From NCBI GenBank assembly GCA_035593725.1, contig DAOSZN010000007.1:1-64000 (forward strand): a stretch of 64,000 bases of DNA. Reading direction: 5' to 3'. Position 1 is the stretch's first letter. Every line of letters begins with the position of its first letter. The position numbers were made by a program, and so were the translations under genes. This stretch comes from UBA4971 sp029551185. Lineage in GTDB: Bacteria; Bacillota; SHA-98; UBA4971. The notes under the pieces are model-generated. The model was not told the origin of the DNA, searched no databases, and was given only the letters and a program-made list of their open reading frames with translations. Below are positions 34,490-43,496 of this stretch, in pieces.

Positions 34490-34874
34490 TAAGCGCTTAT
34501 ATCGACTCCTGTCGGTGAAGTCTGAAGATGAAAACAGGCAATTCTCAGGGGGAGCGGAGCTTTCGGCTCCCTCTTCCGTTATTCGGCAGAATTACAAGCG
34601 CCTTGCAAGCTTTTTTGCCAACCCGGAACAAATTTCCTGTAAGGTTGTCTTATGCGTGTGTTTCCTTTATTTAACGGAATATTTGAGAACACGTGAAATG
34701 ACCGGTAGGAAAAATGTGCTACTGTAATGTAAATGTATAGGTAATACCATGGGATATTGCGTTTTATAATACTATGCCAAGATTTGTGGTGACAGTTTAT
34801 CGGTTAGGTCGTGCAAAACAGTATTGGGAACAAGCGAGGATATAGTTCCTCAAAATTACCAGGAGGAGATCTGT
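34490..34874. other. Gap between the SPOCS array and the deaminase gene
   Basis: GGGAGC at about 34550 can pair with GGCTCCC near 34565, a weak terminator-like hairpin. A TATAAT lies at 34764-34769 without a good -35. I checked for a purine riboswitch before the deaminase gene and see none of its conserved loops. Confidence 0.4.
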
Positions 34875-36257
34875 ATGTCAGAGGTTCTGATCAAAAACGC
34901 GGCTATTATTGTAACCATGGATGATCAAGATACGATTCTATACGATCATAATATTTTGATTGATGAAGGCCGTATCATAGCGGTCAATTCAAACGACTAT
35001 ACGGAAACCGATGAAGTTGAAGTGATTGATGGAGGCCGGTACATAGTGTACCCTGGTTTGATCAATACTCATCACCATCTCTATCAAACATTCACGAGGA
35101 ACTTGCCAAGTGTACAGAAAATGGAACTGTTCCCATGGTTGAAGACGTTATACCGGATCTGGCGACGTATTACCCCTGATGTGGTTTATTACAGTGCTAT
35201 TGTGGGGATGGTTGAACTATTAAAATATGGTTGCACTACATGCTTTGATCATCATTATGTCTTTCCTAAAAGAGTAAGCTCAGAACTAATTGATCGGCAA
35301 ATTGAGGCTGCAAGAGAATTAGGTATGCGTTTCCATGCTTCCCGTGGCAGCATGTCCCGGGGTGAAAAAGACGGCGGGTTGCCTCCGGATGATTTAGTTC
35401 AGACTACCGAAGAAATCCTTAAAGATTCACAACGTCTAATTGAGAGTTACCATGATCCTTCACCTTTTTCTATGTGCCAGGTTGTGCTTGCACCGTGTTC
35501 GCCTTTTTCAGTCACTCCCGAATTAATGAAAGAAAGCGCTGCTTTGGCCCGCAGTTATGGGGTCAGACTCCACACCCATCTTGCTGAAACCAAGGACGAA
35601 GAAGATTACTGTATAGATATATATGGTAAGCGGCCATTGAGCTATTTAGCAGGCCTGGGATGGTCGGGGAGTGATGTTTGGTATGCCCATGGAATCCATT
35701 TTACAGATGAAGAAGTAGATTTTTTGGGCAAGACCGAAACCGGAGTGGCTCATTGTCCGGTTTCCAATATGAAGCTTTCTTCCGGCGTAGCAAAAATACC
35801 TCTTATGCTTGATAGGAAAGTACCTGTGGGTTTGGCTGTAGATGGCAGTGCAAGTAACGACTGCTCTAATCTATTGGCTGAAATCAAAGTTGCCTATTTG
35901 TTGCACCGTCTAACTTGCAGTGAGACAGCTCCCTCCGGATCGCAGATATTACGCTTGGCGACCAGAGGCGGTGCTTCTTTGCTTGGCAGAAGCGATATAG
36001 GATCTTTAGAAGTAGGAAAAGCAGCAGACTTGTTTATGATTCCCCGAGATTTACCGGAGAATGTCGGTGCTACGGCTGACCCGGCTGCTTTACCTGCTAC
36101 TGTAGGAATACATCATCCGGTAAGTATGACTATGGTAAACGGTAAAGTAGTGGTTAGGGATGGGCAACTAATAAATGTGGATGAGAGGAAATTACAGGAA
36201 CAGGCCTTGCGCTGCTGGCAAAGGTTTATCAACGAGGATATGTATGATATTGGGTAG
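34875..36257 (+). CDS. 8-oxoguanine deaminase-like amidohydrolase
   Basis: A 460-residue amidohydrolase of the AtzA/GuaD group. Metal and active-site residues are visible: HHHLYQTFTRN near 64, HTHLAETKDEEDY near 232, YAHGIHFT near 270 and AVDGSASND near 321. The stretch MELFPWLKTLYRIWRRITPD resembles proteins annotated as 8-oxoguanine deaminase or hydroxy-dechloroatrazine ethylaminohydrolase, so purine deamination is the best guess. ATG 34875 follows AGGAGGAG. Base composition looks more AT-rich than neighbours, and a broken leader follows, so acquisition by transfer is possible. Confidence 0.75.
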   Translation: MSEVLIKNAAIIVTMDDQDTILYDHNILIDEGRIIAVNSNDYTETDEVEVIDGGRYIVYPGLINTHHHLYQTFTRNLPSVQKMELFPWLKTLYRIWRRITPDVVYYSAIVGMVELLKYGCTTCFDHHYVFPKRVSSELIDRQIEAARELGMRFHASRGSMSRGEKDGGLPPDDLVQTTEEILKDSQRLIESYHDPSPFSMCQVVLAPCSPFSVTPELMKESAALARSYGVRLHTHLAETKDEEDYCIDIYGKRPLSYLAGLGWSGSDVWYAHGIHFTDEEVDFLGKTETGVAHCPVSNMKLSSGVAKIPLMLDRKVPVGLAVDGSASNDCSNLLAEIKVAYLLHRLTCSETAPSGSQILRLATRGGASLLGRSDIGSLEVGKAADLFMIPRDLPENVGATADPAALPATVGIHHPVSMTMVNGKVVVRDGQLINVDERKLQEQALRCWQRFINEDMYDIG

Positions 36258-36330
36258 AGCACAACCTTCTATGAACAGTCAAGAAGAAGGAAGCGGAAGG
36301 AAATCAAAGAATTTCTAAGGAGAAGGCTTA

Positions 36331-36462
36331 ATGAAAAAGCGGTTGATTGCATTGTCTGTTATAGTTTTGGACGAAAGGAGGAGCGGCTTCCTCCCCGAAC
36401 CGATGCGGGGGTTTTGGTCGCTTGATGATTATGACTATGTCAAAGACGCCAAGACCGGCTAA
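36331..36462 (+). pseudogene. Broken signal-peptide-like reading frame
   Basis: AAGGAGAAGG then ATG at 36331 opens MKKRLIALSVIVL, a typical start of a signal peptide, behind a good ribosome-binding site. The hydrophobic run ends abruptly at residue 13 and the frame continues as unrelated sequence into the next gene's start. This looks like the 5' stump of a lost exported-protein gene. Confidence 0.4.
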
Positions 36463-37714
36463 AATAAGTGTTGTTCCTTTTGTGTCTGAGCTGCGAGATG
36501 AGGGGGAAATTCGCGCCCGTATCGCCGGATATGTTGAGGAGCTCCAGAAAATGACAGGCTTTGAATTCCATTTGTCGTCACCTGATAATGAATGTCTGTT
36601 ATCATCTCCTGACGGTGAGCATCAAGACAGTGACATGATACTGCCATTGGTACTAAGTGGGGGGACTGAGCTCCAAGTCCTTGAATTCTTGGCCTACCTT
36701 GATGAGCCTGCGCTTATTTTGACGCATCCTTCAGATAATGCTCTGGCAGCCTCTCTCGAAATACTCGCGCTCTTAGGTGCCGACAAGCACATTGCACGCC
36801 TGGTTCAATGTACACCCGGATGGCAAGACGAGCTCTCCGTGTTTTTGAGGATGTTTATGGCCAGGGCACGAATGAAAAGGGCCAGGATCGGTGTATTCGG
36901 CAGCAGAGAGATAGAAGTTGCGGCACCTTGGAAGCTGATTAAGACAGTAAAGCAGGTTTGGGGTCCGCGTCTTATAAAGTTTGGCATGGATGAGCTCATA
37001 GATAGTATCGGAAATGCAGACCCTGAGGAGGCGGAAGATGCAGCCTTTGAGTTTGCCAAGAGGGCGACGTGTATTTTTGAACCGGAAGAGGAGGTATTGG
37101 AAGGTTCAGCCAAGGTCTATCTGGCCTTAAAGAAGCTGGTAGAGCAGTACCGGCTCGATGCAATAACAGTGAAGTGCTTTGACCTGTTGCAGCCATGTCG
37201 AAATACAGGTTGTTATGCGTTAGCCCGCCTCAGTGAAGAAGGAGTTCCTGCTGCTTGTGAGGCAGATATTCTATCCTGTCTCGGCATGTTTTTTATCCAT
37301 GAGCTGACTTTGCAGCCTAGTTTCATGGCAAATCCGTCTCAGATAGATTTAGAATCAGGTAGGATAGTATTCGCTCATTGTACGATTCCGCGGACTATGA
37401 CAAGCGCATACAGAATACGATCGCATTTCGAATCAGGGATTGGAACGGCGTTGGAGGGAGATGTGAAACCCGGTCCGGTGACCATAGTGAGAATCGGAGG
37501 CAGGCGCCTTGACGAACTCTCCGTTGCATGCGGCATGGTGATGGAATCTGATTTGAGAGAGGATATGTGTAGAACCCAAGTGACAGTGGAATTACGTGAC
37601 AAGGCATACGCTAAAGAGCTGTTAACGAAACCCCTTGGCAACCACCACTTGATAGTGGAAGGAGACCATCAAGAGAGGATACAGGAATTCATGGAGCTGT
37701 TCATACAAGTGTAG
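36425..37714 (+). CDS. L-fucose/L-arabinose isomerase-like protein
   Basis: A protein of about 430 residues. The Rossmann-like N-terminal half (ISVVPFVSEL, VLSGGTELQVLEFL) and the block RIGVFGSREIEVAAPWKLIK, then ITVKCFDLLQ with CEADILSCLGMF, fit the fucose isomerase-like (COG2407) proteins, where a glutamate and aspartate bind metal. The C-terminal part (GPVTIVRIGG) matches that family's last domain. Four closely spaced starts exist (TTG 36422, ATG 36425, 36431, 36437); a GGGGG site fits the earlier ones. Substrate is unknown; some relatives are non-catalytic. Confidence 0.7.
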   Translation: MIMTMSKTPRPAKISVVPFVSELRDEGEIRARIAGYVEELQKMTGFEFHLSSPDNECLLSSPDGEHQDSDMILPLVLSGGTELQVLEFLAYLDEPALILTHPSDNALAASLEILALLGADKHIARLVQCTPGWQDELSVFLRMFMARARMKRARIGVFGSREIEVAAPWKLIKTVKQVWGPRLIKFGMDELIDSIGNADPEEAEDAAFEFAKRATCIFEPEEEVLEGSAKVYLALKKLVEQYRLDAITVKCFDLLQPCRNTGCYALARLSEEGVPAACEADILSCLGMFFIHELTLQPSFMANPSQIDLESGRIVFAHCTIPRTMTSAYRIRSHFESGIGTALEGDVKPGPVTIVRIGGRRLDELSVACGMVMESDLREDMCRTQVTVELRDKAYAKELLTKPLGNHHLIVEGDHQERIQEFMELFIQV

Positions 37715-37802
37715 TCATGGATTCCGTGGAGGATAGCGAGACTTGCTTGTCGAACTACTTAGTTTATGACAACGAAAAGGCCGGAGAGGGAAGGGGTCAG
37801 GG

Positions 37803-38315
37803 TTGGAATCAGATTTTGAAAAATATGCGGTACTTGCCGGGGAGTTAGGGGCCAAAGACGCTATCATCATCAATGTCCGGGATATTGTATTTGACCCCAG
37901 AACTTATCTCAAGTGCATGTATGGATGCTCCACTTGGGGAAAAAGCTGGATATGTCCGTCCGCTCCCGGCGCGCTGAAGCCGTGGGAAGCAAAAGACGTG
38001 CTCTCTCGCTACAAGAAAGCCCTAATTATCCATACCCATGACAAAGACTCTTCACAGAGGATATCCTTTGCCATAGAAAGCAAGGCATTCGTTGATGGCT
38101 ATTACTTTGCGTTCAGCATGAGTGATTGCGGTCTCTGCGAAGAATGCTCTTTTCCTCACGGGGAGCCATGCCGCTTCCCGAGGAAAGCAAGACCTGCTAT
38201 GCAGGCAATGGGGATAGACGTATTCGCTACTGCCAAACGTCAAGGGTTTCCCATCAAGACCTTAGCTGATGAAAACCAGAAAGAGAACTGGTATTCTCTG
38301 GTAATGTTAGAGTAG
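37803..38315 (+). CDS. DUF2284 putative metal-binding protein
   Basis: A 170-residue cysteine-rich protein. CMYGC and WICPSAPGALKPWEA come first, then SDCGLCEECSFPHGEPCRFP and RKARPAMQAMGIDVFATAK. This is the DUF2284 pattern, predicted to bind a metal or Fe-S centre; function is not known. The likely start is TTG 37803 behind GGGAAGGGG. It follows the isomerase-like gene by about 90 bp; association is uncertain. Confidence 0.75.
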   Translation: MESDFEKYAVLAGELGAKDAIIINVRDIVFDPRTYLKCMYGCSTWGKSWICPSAPGALKPWEAKDVLSRYKKALIIHTHDKDSSQRISFAIESKAFVDGYYFAFSMSDCGLCEECSFPHGEPCRFPRKARPAMQAMGIDVFATAKRQGFPIKTLADENQKENWYSLVMLE

Positions 38316-38454
38316 TGTCTGCCGGTAGACCGGTCAAAGCTTGTGGCAACGCATGAAAGAGATACGTAAACTATGTAAGTCTCGGCAAAAGGAGGACTGG
38401 TTCGGGCTGATACAAAGGGCAGGTTTGCCTTTATGAAGCTCGCATAAGCGGTTT

Positions 38455-40992
38455 ATGGATGTATCACGATTCATTGATAGGCTTAAGTCGGATCCTGATT
38501 ACCGGGGTCAAATAGTTCATATGGAGGACATCCCCTCGCAAACAGCCAGGTACGGAGAGCTTATGTCGCCTCTTCAACCCAGAGTCGTCGATGTTCTTAG
38601 GAAAACAGGTATAGAGCGATTCTATACTCACCAGGCTCAAGCTATCGATGCTATCAGAGGAGGAGAAGACGTCGCTATCGTGACATCAACCGCCAGCGGT
38701 AAAACCCTCTGCTATAACGTGCCTGTCCTGGAGCGGTTAGTTACGGATCCTGCTGCTAAAGCCCTCTATCTCTTTCCCACTAAAGCATTGGCCCAGGATC
38801 AACTAAGGGGACTCGTGCGTTATAAAGAAGCGGATCCCTTACTTCCTATTGTCCCGGGTACATATGACGGCGATACACCCCCTAATGCCAGGCGCAAGCT
38901 AAGGGATGAAGGCAATATCATCTTGACTAACCCGGACATGCTTCATCAGGGAATTCTCCCGAGACATCCTTCATGGGGACGGTTTTTCGCGAACCTGGCT
39001 TATGTGGTTATTGATGAAATGCACACCTATAGAGGTGTTTTCGGTTCGAATGTGGCTTGCGTAATCAGAAGGCTCAACCGCATTTGTGAGCACTACGGCA
39101 AAAAGCCGCAGTTTGTATGCTGTTCCGCTACAATAGCGAATCCGAAGGAGCTTGCAGAGAAGCTTATAGACAGGCCTGTCACTCTTATTGATGACGACGG
39201 AGCGCCTCGCGGGCCGAAGAAATTCGTGTTCTGGAACCCTCCTTTTATTGACGCCGGTCGTACAGAGAGAAGAAGCTCGAGCTTTGAGGCGGAGCAACTC
39301 CTTGCCAAGCTGATTCAAGAGAGGGTTCAGACTATCACTTTTGTGAAAGCTCGCGTAGCGGCTGAACTGATTTACAGGTTTACTCAAGAGCGACTGCAGA
39401 AAATCAGCCCGTCATTGGCAAACTCTATAAAGCCTTATAGAGGAGGTTATCTTCCTGAAGAAAGGCGTGATATTGAAAAACGTCTCTTCTCCGGGGAGCT
39501 CCTTGGAGTGACTTCCACAAATGCCTTGGAACTCGGTATAGATATCGGCAGTCTTGATGCTGCAATACTTACCGGTTATCCCGGAAATGTGGCCAGCACA
39601 TGGCAGCAAGCAGGACGGGCAGGACGTGGACAAGATGAAGCCTTGGTGATTTTAGTAGGCCAAAGCACACCTATAGACCAATATCTCATGAATCATCCTG
39701 AATACTTCTTCGAGCAGACCACTGAAAGCGCAGTGATTGATCCTCATAATCCCTATGTGCTTGCAAGACACTTGAGATGTGCTGCATTTGAGCTCCCCAT
39801 TACCGTAAATGATCTCGCAAGATTCGGAGACTATATGCCTGCTATCCTCGGGATTTTTGAGGAACGAAGGGAGGTTGCGCGTCGGGGGAATAGGTGGTTC
39901 TGGACAGGTTCAGGTTATCCGTCAGTAGGTGTCAAGCTGCGCAATATGTCTGATAATACTTATACCATTATTGACATTACCAAGTCGCCCGGAAGATACG
40001 GGAAAGCGGAAGACGAGTCCACTGGGAATCATGTAATCGGTACTATGGATGAACTCTCAGCATTTGAGCAAATTCACCCGGAAGCGATTTACCTGCATGA
40101 CGGTGAAACATATTTTGTCTCTGATTTACAGGTGGATAAGAAGGTCGCTTATGTTGAGAAGGCGGATGTAGACTATTTCACTCAATCGATAACAGAGACC
40201 CGCGTGAAAATTGAGAGAGAAGAGGAGACGAAGAAGCTTAATGACGCTACAATAGGCTTTGGAGATGTTACGGTAACATCCCTTGTTTACATGTTCAAGA
40301 AGATCAAGTTCCACAGCAGGGACAGCATAGGATTTGGCAAGATTGACCTCCCTTCCCAGGTCATGGACACGGTAGCCCTCTGGTTGAGTCCTCCTCTTTC
40401 CGCCCTTAACTTGGTCAGAAAATGGGGACGGGATCCTTCCGAAGGGTTATACGGGATCGGAAACGTAATCACTGAAATCGTGCCTCTCTATGCAATGTGT
40501 GACCCCAGGGATGTAGGAGCAGCGGTTGACTCATTAAATACAGGGTCGCCTACCTTGTTCGTCTACGATCGTTATCCCGGAGGCATAGGATTCGCAGAGC
40601 GGTCATACCGGGTGCCAGGGGATGTGCTGGAGGCATGTCTCCAACTGATAATGGCTTGTGAGTGCGAAGACGGTTGCCCGTCTTGTGTAGGAGCGCCTGT
40701 GCCTCCTTTTGCCCAGAATGACCCGGACACCTCGCCCAGGGGGCGTATCCCGGATAAAGAAGCTGCGCTTATTCTTCTTCACAGCCTTCTTGACAAAGAA
40801 CCATATACACCGAAGCCTGTGAAAAGACCGGATCATCTATTAACATCCGAGGAGTGGAGCAGTGAATTCGGCGGATGCGGCACCTGCGTCGGCGGACATA
40901 ATGAAACTGTTGAACTTCCTATGAAGCGCTTACCTGAAAGCGTTGAGGCGAGGCTCAGGCGTCAACTGGCGCGCCTTGGTAAGCAGGGATAA
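38455..40992 (+). CDS. MrfA-type DEAD/DEAH helicase with DUF1998 domain
   Basis: An 845-residue helicase. Motif I TSTASGKTLCYNVPVL is near residue 76, motif II VVIDEMHTYRG near 187, and motif VI QQAGRAGRG near 383. The C-terminal DUF1998 region carries the Cys cluster CECEDGCPSC near 735. This is the architecture of B. subtilis MrfA (YprA), which with the exonuclease MrfB repairs mitomycin cross-links. No MrfB gene is adjacent. ATG 38455 is the first start after an in-frame stop at 38434, yet it lacks a good ribosome-binding site. Confidence 0.85.
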   Translation: MDVSRFIDRLKSDPDYRGQIVHMEDIPSQTARYGELMSPLQPRVVDVLRKTGIERFYTHQAQAIDAIRGGEDVAIVTSTASGKTLCYNVPVLERLVTDPAAKALYLFPTKALAQDQLRGLVRYKEADPLLPIVPGTYDGDTPPNARRKLRDEGNIILTNPDMLHQGILPRHPSWGRFFANLAYVVIDEMHTYRGVFGSNVACVIRRLNRICEHYGKKPQFVCCSATIANPKELAEKLIDRPVTLIDDDGAPRGPKKFVFWNPPFIDAGRTERRSSSFEAEQLLAKLIQERVQTITFVKARVAAELIYRFTQERLQKISPSLANSIKPYRGGYLPEERRDIEKRLFSGELLGVTSTNALELGIDIGSLDAAILTGYPGNVASTWQQAGRAGRGQDEALVILVGQSTPIDQYLMNHPEYFFEQTTESAVIDPHNPYVLARHLRCAAFELPITVNDLARFGDYMPAILGIFEERREVARRGNRWFWTGSGYPSVGVKLRNMSDNTYTIIDITKSPGRYGKAEDESTGNHVIGTMDELSAFEQIHPEAIYLHDGETYFVSDLQVDKKVAYVEKADVDYFTQSITETRVKIEREEETKKLNDATIGFGDVTVTSLVYMFKKIKFHSRDSIGFGKIDLPSQVMDTVALWLSPPLSALNLVRKWGRDPSEGLYGIGNVITEIVPLYAMCDPRDVGAAVDSLNTGSPTLFVYDRYPGGIGFAERSYRVPGDVLEACLQLIMACECEDGCPSCVGAPVPPFAQNDPDTSPRGRIPDKEAALILLHSLLDKEPYTPKPVKRPDHLLTSEEWSSEFGGCGTCVGGHNETVELPMKRLPESVEARLRRQLARLGKQG

Positions 40993-41026
40993 CTAATATG
41001 CCGGACTTAAATGAGGCGATGTTTTA

Positions 41027-42244
41027 ATGAGGGATATTTCCATGACATGCGGCAATGTTAAATGCGTTATTCTACTGATTTTAGACAGTGTAGGGATCGG
41101 CCAAATGCCTGATGCGCATCTCTATGGGGATGTTGGAAGTGACACTCTGAGAAATACAGCTAAGGCTGTAGGCGGACTCAATCTTCCGTACCTCGCCTCG
41201 CTGGGCTTGGGGAACTTGGCGGAGGCATTCGGTGAGCCTATCCTGGGAGTGCCGGCGGTTTCGGTGCCTCCGGCAGCTTACGGCAGGATGGCCGAGAAAT
41301 CCCCGGGGAAAGACACAACCACAGGTCACTGGGAAATTGCAGGTATCGTCTTGGACAAGCCTTTTCCCACATACCCCCATGGCTTCCCTCCCGAGGTAAT
41401 CAGACCATTCGAGAGGGCCATCGGAACGAAAATCCTCGGCAATAAACCTGCATCAGGCACAGAAATCATAAATGAACTCGGCGAAGAACACTTAAGGACA
41501 GGCTATCCCATAGTCTATACTTCTGCTGACAGTGTCTTTCAAATTGCAGCCCATGAAGACATAATTCCTGTTTCCAGGCTCTACGAGATTTGCGGAATTG
41601 CAAGATCCATCCTAACAGGTGAATACGGCGTAGGGCGGGTGATTGCCCGTCCATTCATCGGGGCTAAAGGAAACTTCACCAGAACGGAGAGGCGCAAAGA
41701 TTTTTCCATGGAGCCTCCCAGTAAGACGCTGTTGGATTATGTGAAGGACAGAGGGATGGACGTAATCGGTGTCGGCAAGATTGAAGACATCTTTGCTTTT
41801 CGGGGATTGACCCGGTCAGACCACACAGGGAACAACGAAGATACAATGAAATCTGTTATTAAATTCGTGAAGGAAGACACCCAAGGGCTGATAATTGCCA
41901 ATCTTATTGACTTCGATATGCTCTACGGGCACCGGAATGATCCTAAGGGGTATGCCCATGCTTTGGAGAAAGTCGATGGAATGATAAGGGAGCTTGAGGG
42001 AAGCTTGAAGGAAGGGGATGTTGTTGCTGTCACCGCAGATCACGGCTGCGACCCTACTACCCCGAGCACTGATCACTCGAGAGAGTACGTCCCGCTCCTT
42101 GTGTACGGCAGGCCAATAGAGCAAGGGGTGTTTCTTGGAACGCGTAGTTCTTTTGCGGATCTGGGTTCTACAATCGCAGAGCTTTTGGGGATTAAGACGG
42201 ATCTCGCCGGGAAAAGCTTCAAGAAACGGATCATGAGAAAGTAG
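41027..42244 (+). CDS. deoB: Phosphopentomutase
   Basis: A 405-residue metalloenzyme of the alkaline phosphatase fold that interconverts ribose or deoxyribose 1- and 5-phosphates. LILDSVGIGQMPDA, GKDTTTGHWEIAG (phospho-Thr site) and ADHGCDPTTPSTDHSREYVP are all intact. ATG 41027 and ATG 41042 both have GAGG-type sites. It follows the helicase by 34 bp and ends at a strong terminator. A deoC gene lies 8 kb away, completing deoxynucleoside breakdown though not as one operon. Confidence 0.94.
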   Translation: MRDISMTCGNVKCVILLILDSVGIGQMPDAHLYGDVGSDTLRNTAKAVGGLNLPYLASLGLGNLAEAFGEPILGVPAVSVPPAAYGRMAEKSPGKDTTTGHWEIAGIVLDKPFPTYPHGFPPEVIRPFERAIGTKILGNKPASGTEIINELGEEHLRTGYPIVYTSADSVFQIAAHEDIIPVSRLYEICGIARSILTGEYGVGRVIARPFIGAKGNFTRTERRKDFSMEPPSKTLLDYVKDRGMDVIGVGKIEDIFAFRGLTRSDHTGNNEDTMKSVIKFVKEDTQGLIIANLIDFDMLYGHRNDPKGYAHALEKVDGMIRELEGSLKEGDVVAVTADHGCDPTTPSTDHSREYVPLLVYGRPIEQGVFLGTRSSFADLGSTIAELLGIKTDLAGKSFKKRIMRK

Positions 42245-42300
42245 TACAAAAAGTCCGGCACAAAATGGCTCAAAGGCCAAAAGGGTCACGCACCAAACGA

Positions 42301-42345
42301 AAGAGGCTCGACATAGGATAATCACCAAGAGCCTCTTTTTTGTTT
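42301..42345 (+). terminator. Rho-independent terminator after deoB
   Basis: AAGAGGCTC pairs with GAGCCTCTT (42329-42337) and runs straight into TTTTTTGTTT. This is the clearest intrinsic terminator in the window. Confidence 0.88.
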
Positions 42346-42400
42346 CTGAAAATCAACTATGTCTGATAGTCAACTATAACAGCAAGAAGGTGGGCTTCAA

Positions 42401-42553
42401 GTGCTGAGAAAATGTCCTAAATGCGGCCGGGAGGCAGGCAGAGAGTATACCATAGGCATTACCGCAAACCGACAGGGCTGGCTCTATACTTATTGGATGG
42501 AATGCGAAGCATGCGGGAATAGGTGGCAAGCAGTTCAGATTAGGAAGGCATAA
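42401..42553 (+). CDS. Small zinc-ribbon protein
   Basis: A 50-residue basic protein with two CxxC pairs: CPKCGREAG near the start and CEACGNRWQAVQIRK at the end, 30 residues apart, a zinc-ribbon layout as in TFIIS or RPB9-like ribbons. GTG 42401 follows AGAAGG with good spacing. It lies between two terminators, so it has its own promoter. The role is unknown, possibly nucleic-acid binding. Confidence 0.65.
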   Translation: MLRKCPKCGREAGREYTIGITANRQGWLYTYWMECEACGNRWQAVQIRKA

Positions 42554-42561
42554 CAGCAAAT

Positions 42562-42604
42562 GAGAGCGCGAGATCCGCCATACGCCATGCGGATCTGGCG
42601 CTCT
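42562..42604 (+). terminator. Long stem-loop after the zinc-ribbon gene
   Basis: GAGAGCGC-AGATCCGC pairs with GCGGATCT-GCGCTCTC with one internal bulge, an unusually long stem of about 16 bp. It is followed by GCTCTTTCC. It ends the small gene and may block read-through into the convergent nitroreductase gene. Confidence 0.7.
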
Positions 42605-42727
42605 CGCTCTTTCCGGAACCAGGGGCGCATCTTGTAGATTCAGTTCACGACTGAAGTTGGCAATGCGCAGTTGACATTTTATCAATAAATGAGGTCCCAG
42701 CTGTTTGCGCCCTCTTACGAAAAGCGC

Positions 42728-43234
42728 TTATTCTGAGAACCGGTCATAACAGACGATATCTTGCAGCGGCTTACGCGTTTTTGGGCCGGGTGAGTCCTGA
42801 GGATAGCCTATAGGCATCAAGGCTACAACCTTATATGAATCCGGGACCCCCAGGATATTTTTCACTTCGTCTTGCGAAAACGCCCCGATCCAACATGTGC
42901 CCAGACCTTCATCTTGAGCTGCAAGTGCAATATGCTCCATGGCTATTGCAAGGTCTACGGCGTAAGCAGGCACTCCGCAGCCCATAATATGCTCCGGCTC
43001 CAGAGCTACCCCTGCTATGACTACAGGCGCCTCTCCGACGAATGACTGTCCCCGAGAAGCCTTGGCCAACTCTCGCCTCTTCTCCGGATCCTTTACCACG
43101 ATAAATTTCCATGGTTGTCTGTTAGAAGCTGAAGGAGCAAGCCTTGCAGCTTCAAGGATCTTGCCGAGTTTTTCTTCTGAGATTTCTTGGTTTTTGTATG
43201 CTCTTACACTTCTGCGTTTCTCGATTACCTTCAT
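42728..43234 (-). CDS. Nitroreductase family protein
   Basis: A 168-residue FMN-binding oxidoreductase. RRSVRAYKNQEISEEKL and APSASNRQPWKFIVV form the flavin site; GLGTCWIGAF and VALMPIGYPQ are the usual C-terminal motifs. It lacks the long C-terminal extension of NfsA-like enzymes. ATG 43234 has GGAG only 3 nt upstream, so the start is not certain. It is a single-gene unit on the minus strand. Substrate is unknown. Confidence 0.88.
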   Translation of the reverse strand: MKVIEKRRSVRAYKNQEISEEKLGKILEAARLAPSASNRQPWKFIVVKDPEKRRELAKASRGQSFVGEAPVVIAGVALEPEHIMGCGVPAYAVDLAIAMEHIALAAQDEGLGTCWIGAFSQDEVKNILGVPDSYKVVALMPIGYPQDSPGPKTRKPLQDIVCYDRFSE

Positions 43235-43496
43235 AAGCTCCGTAATGCGTCACCTCTCCTTAAGTCTGCCGTTAAAATGCTCTGTTTAAGCGGGTCATCT
43301 TAAATTATCACCGCTTTTCAGATATCAGTCCTTTCCGCAACGCAACTATTCATCATTCATGAATACCCCCGGACAATAATAAACTACTACATATATGTGA
43401 AAGATTCCTTGTTCCGACGAGAAGTCTTCTGAGTCCCACATATTGAAGGACATGACCGCATGCCGTCGAAGTATTTAGTTGAAGGGAGGCGACTCC

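Noticed and set aside
34515..34727. 70-codon frame after the last SPOCS gene
   Set aside because: It overlaps a terminator-like hairpin and shows no domain or codon signature of a real gene.
34740..34874. Possible purine riboswitch before the deaminase gene
   Set aside because: The conserved loop sequences and pairing are not present.
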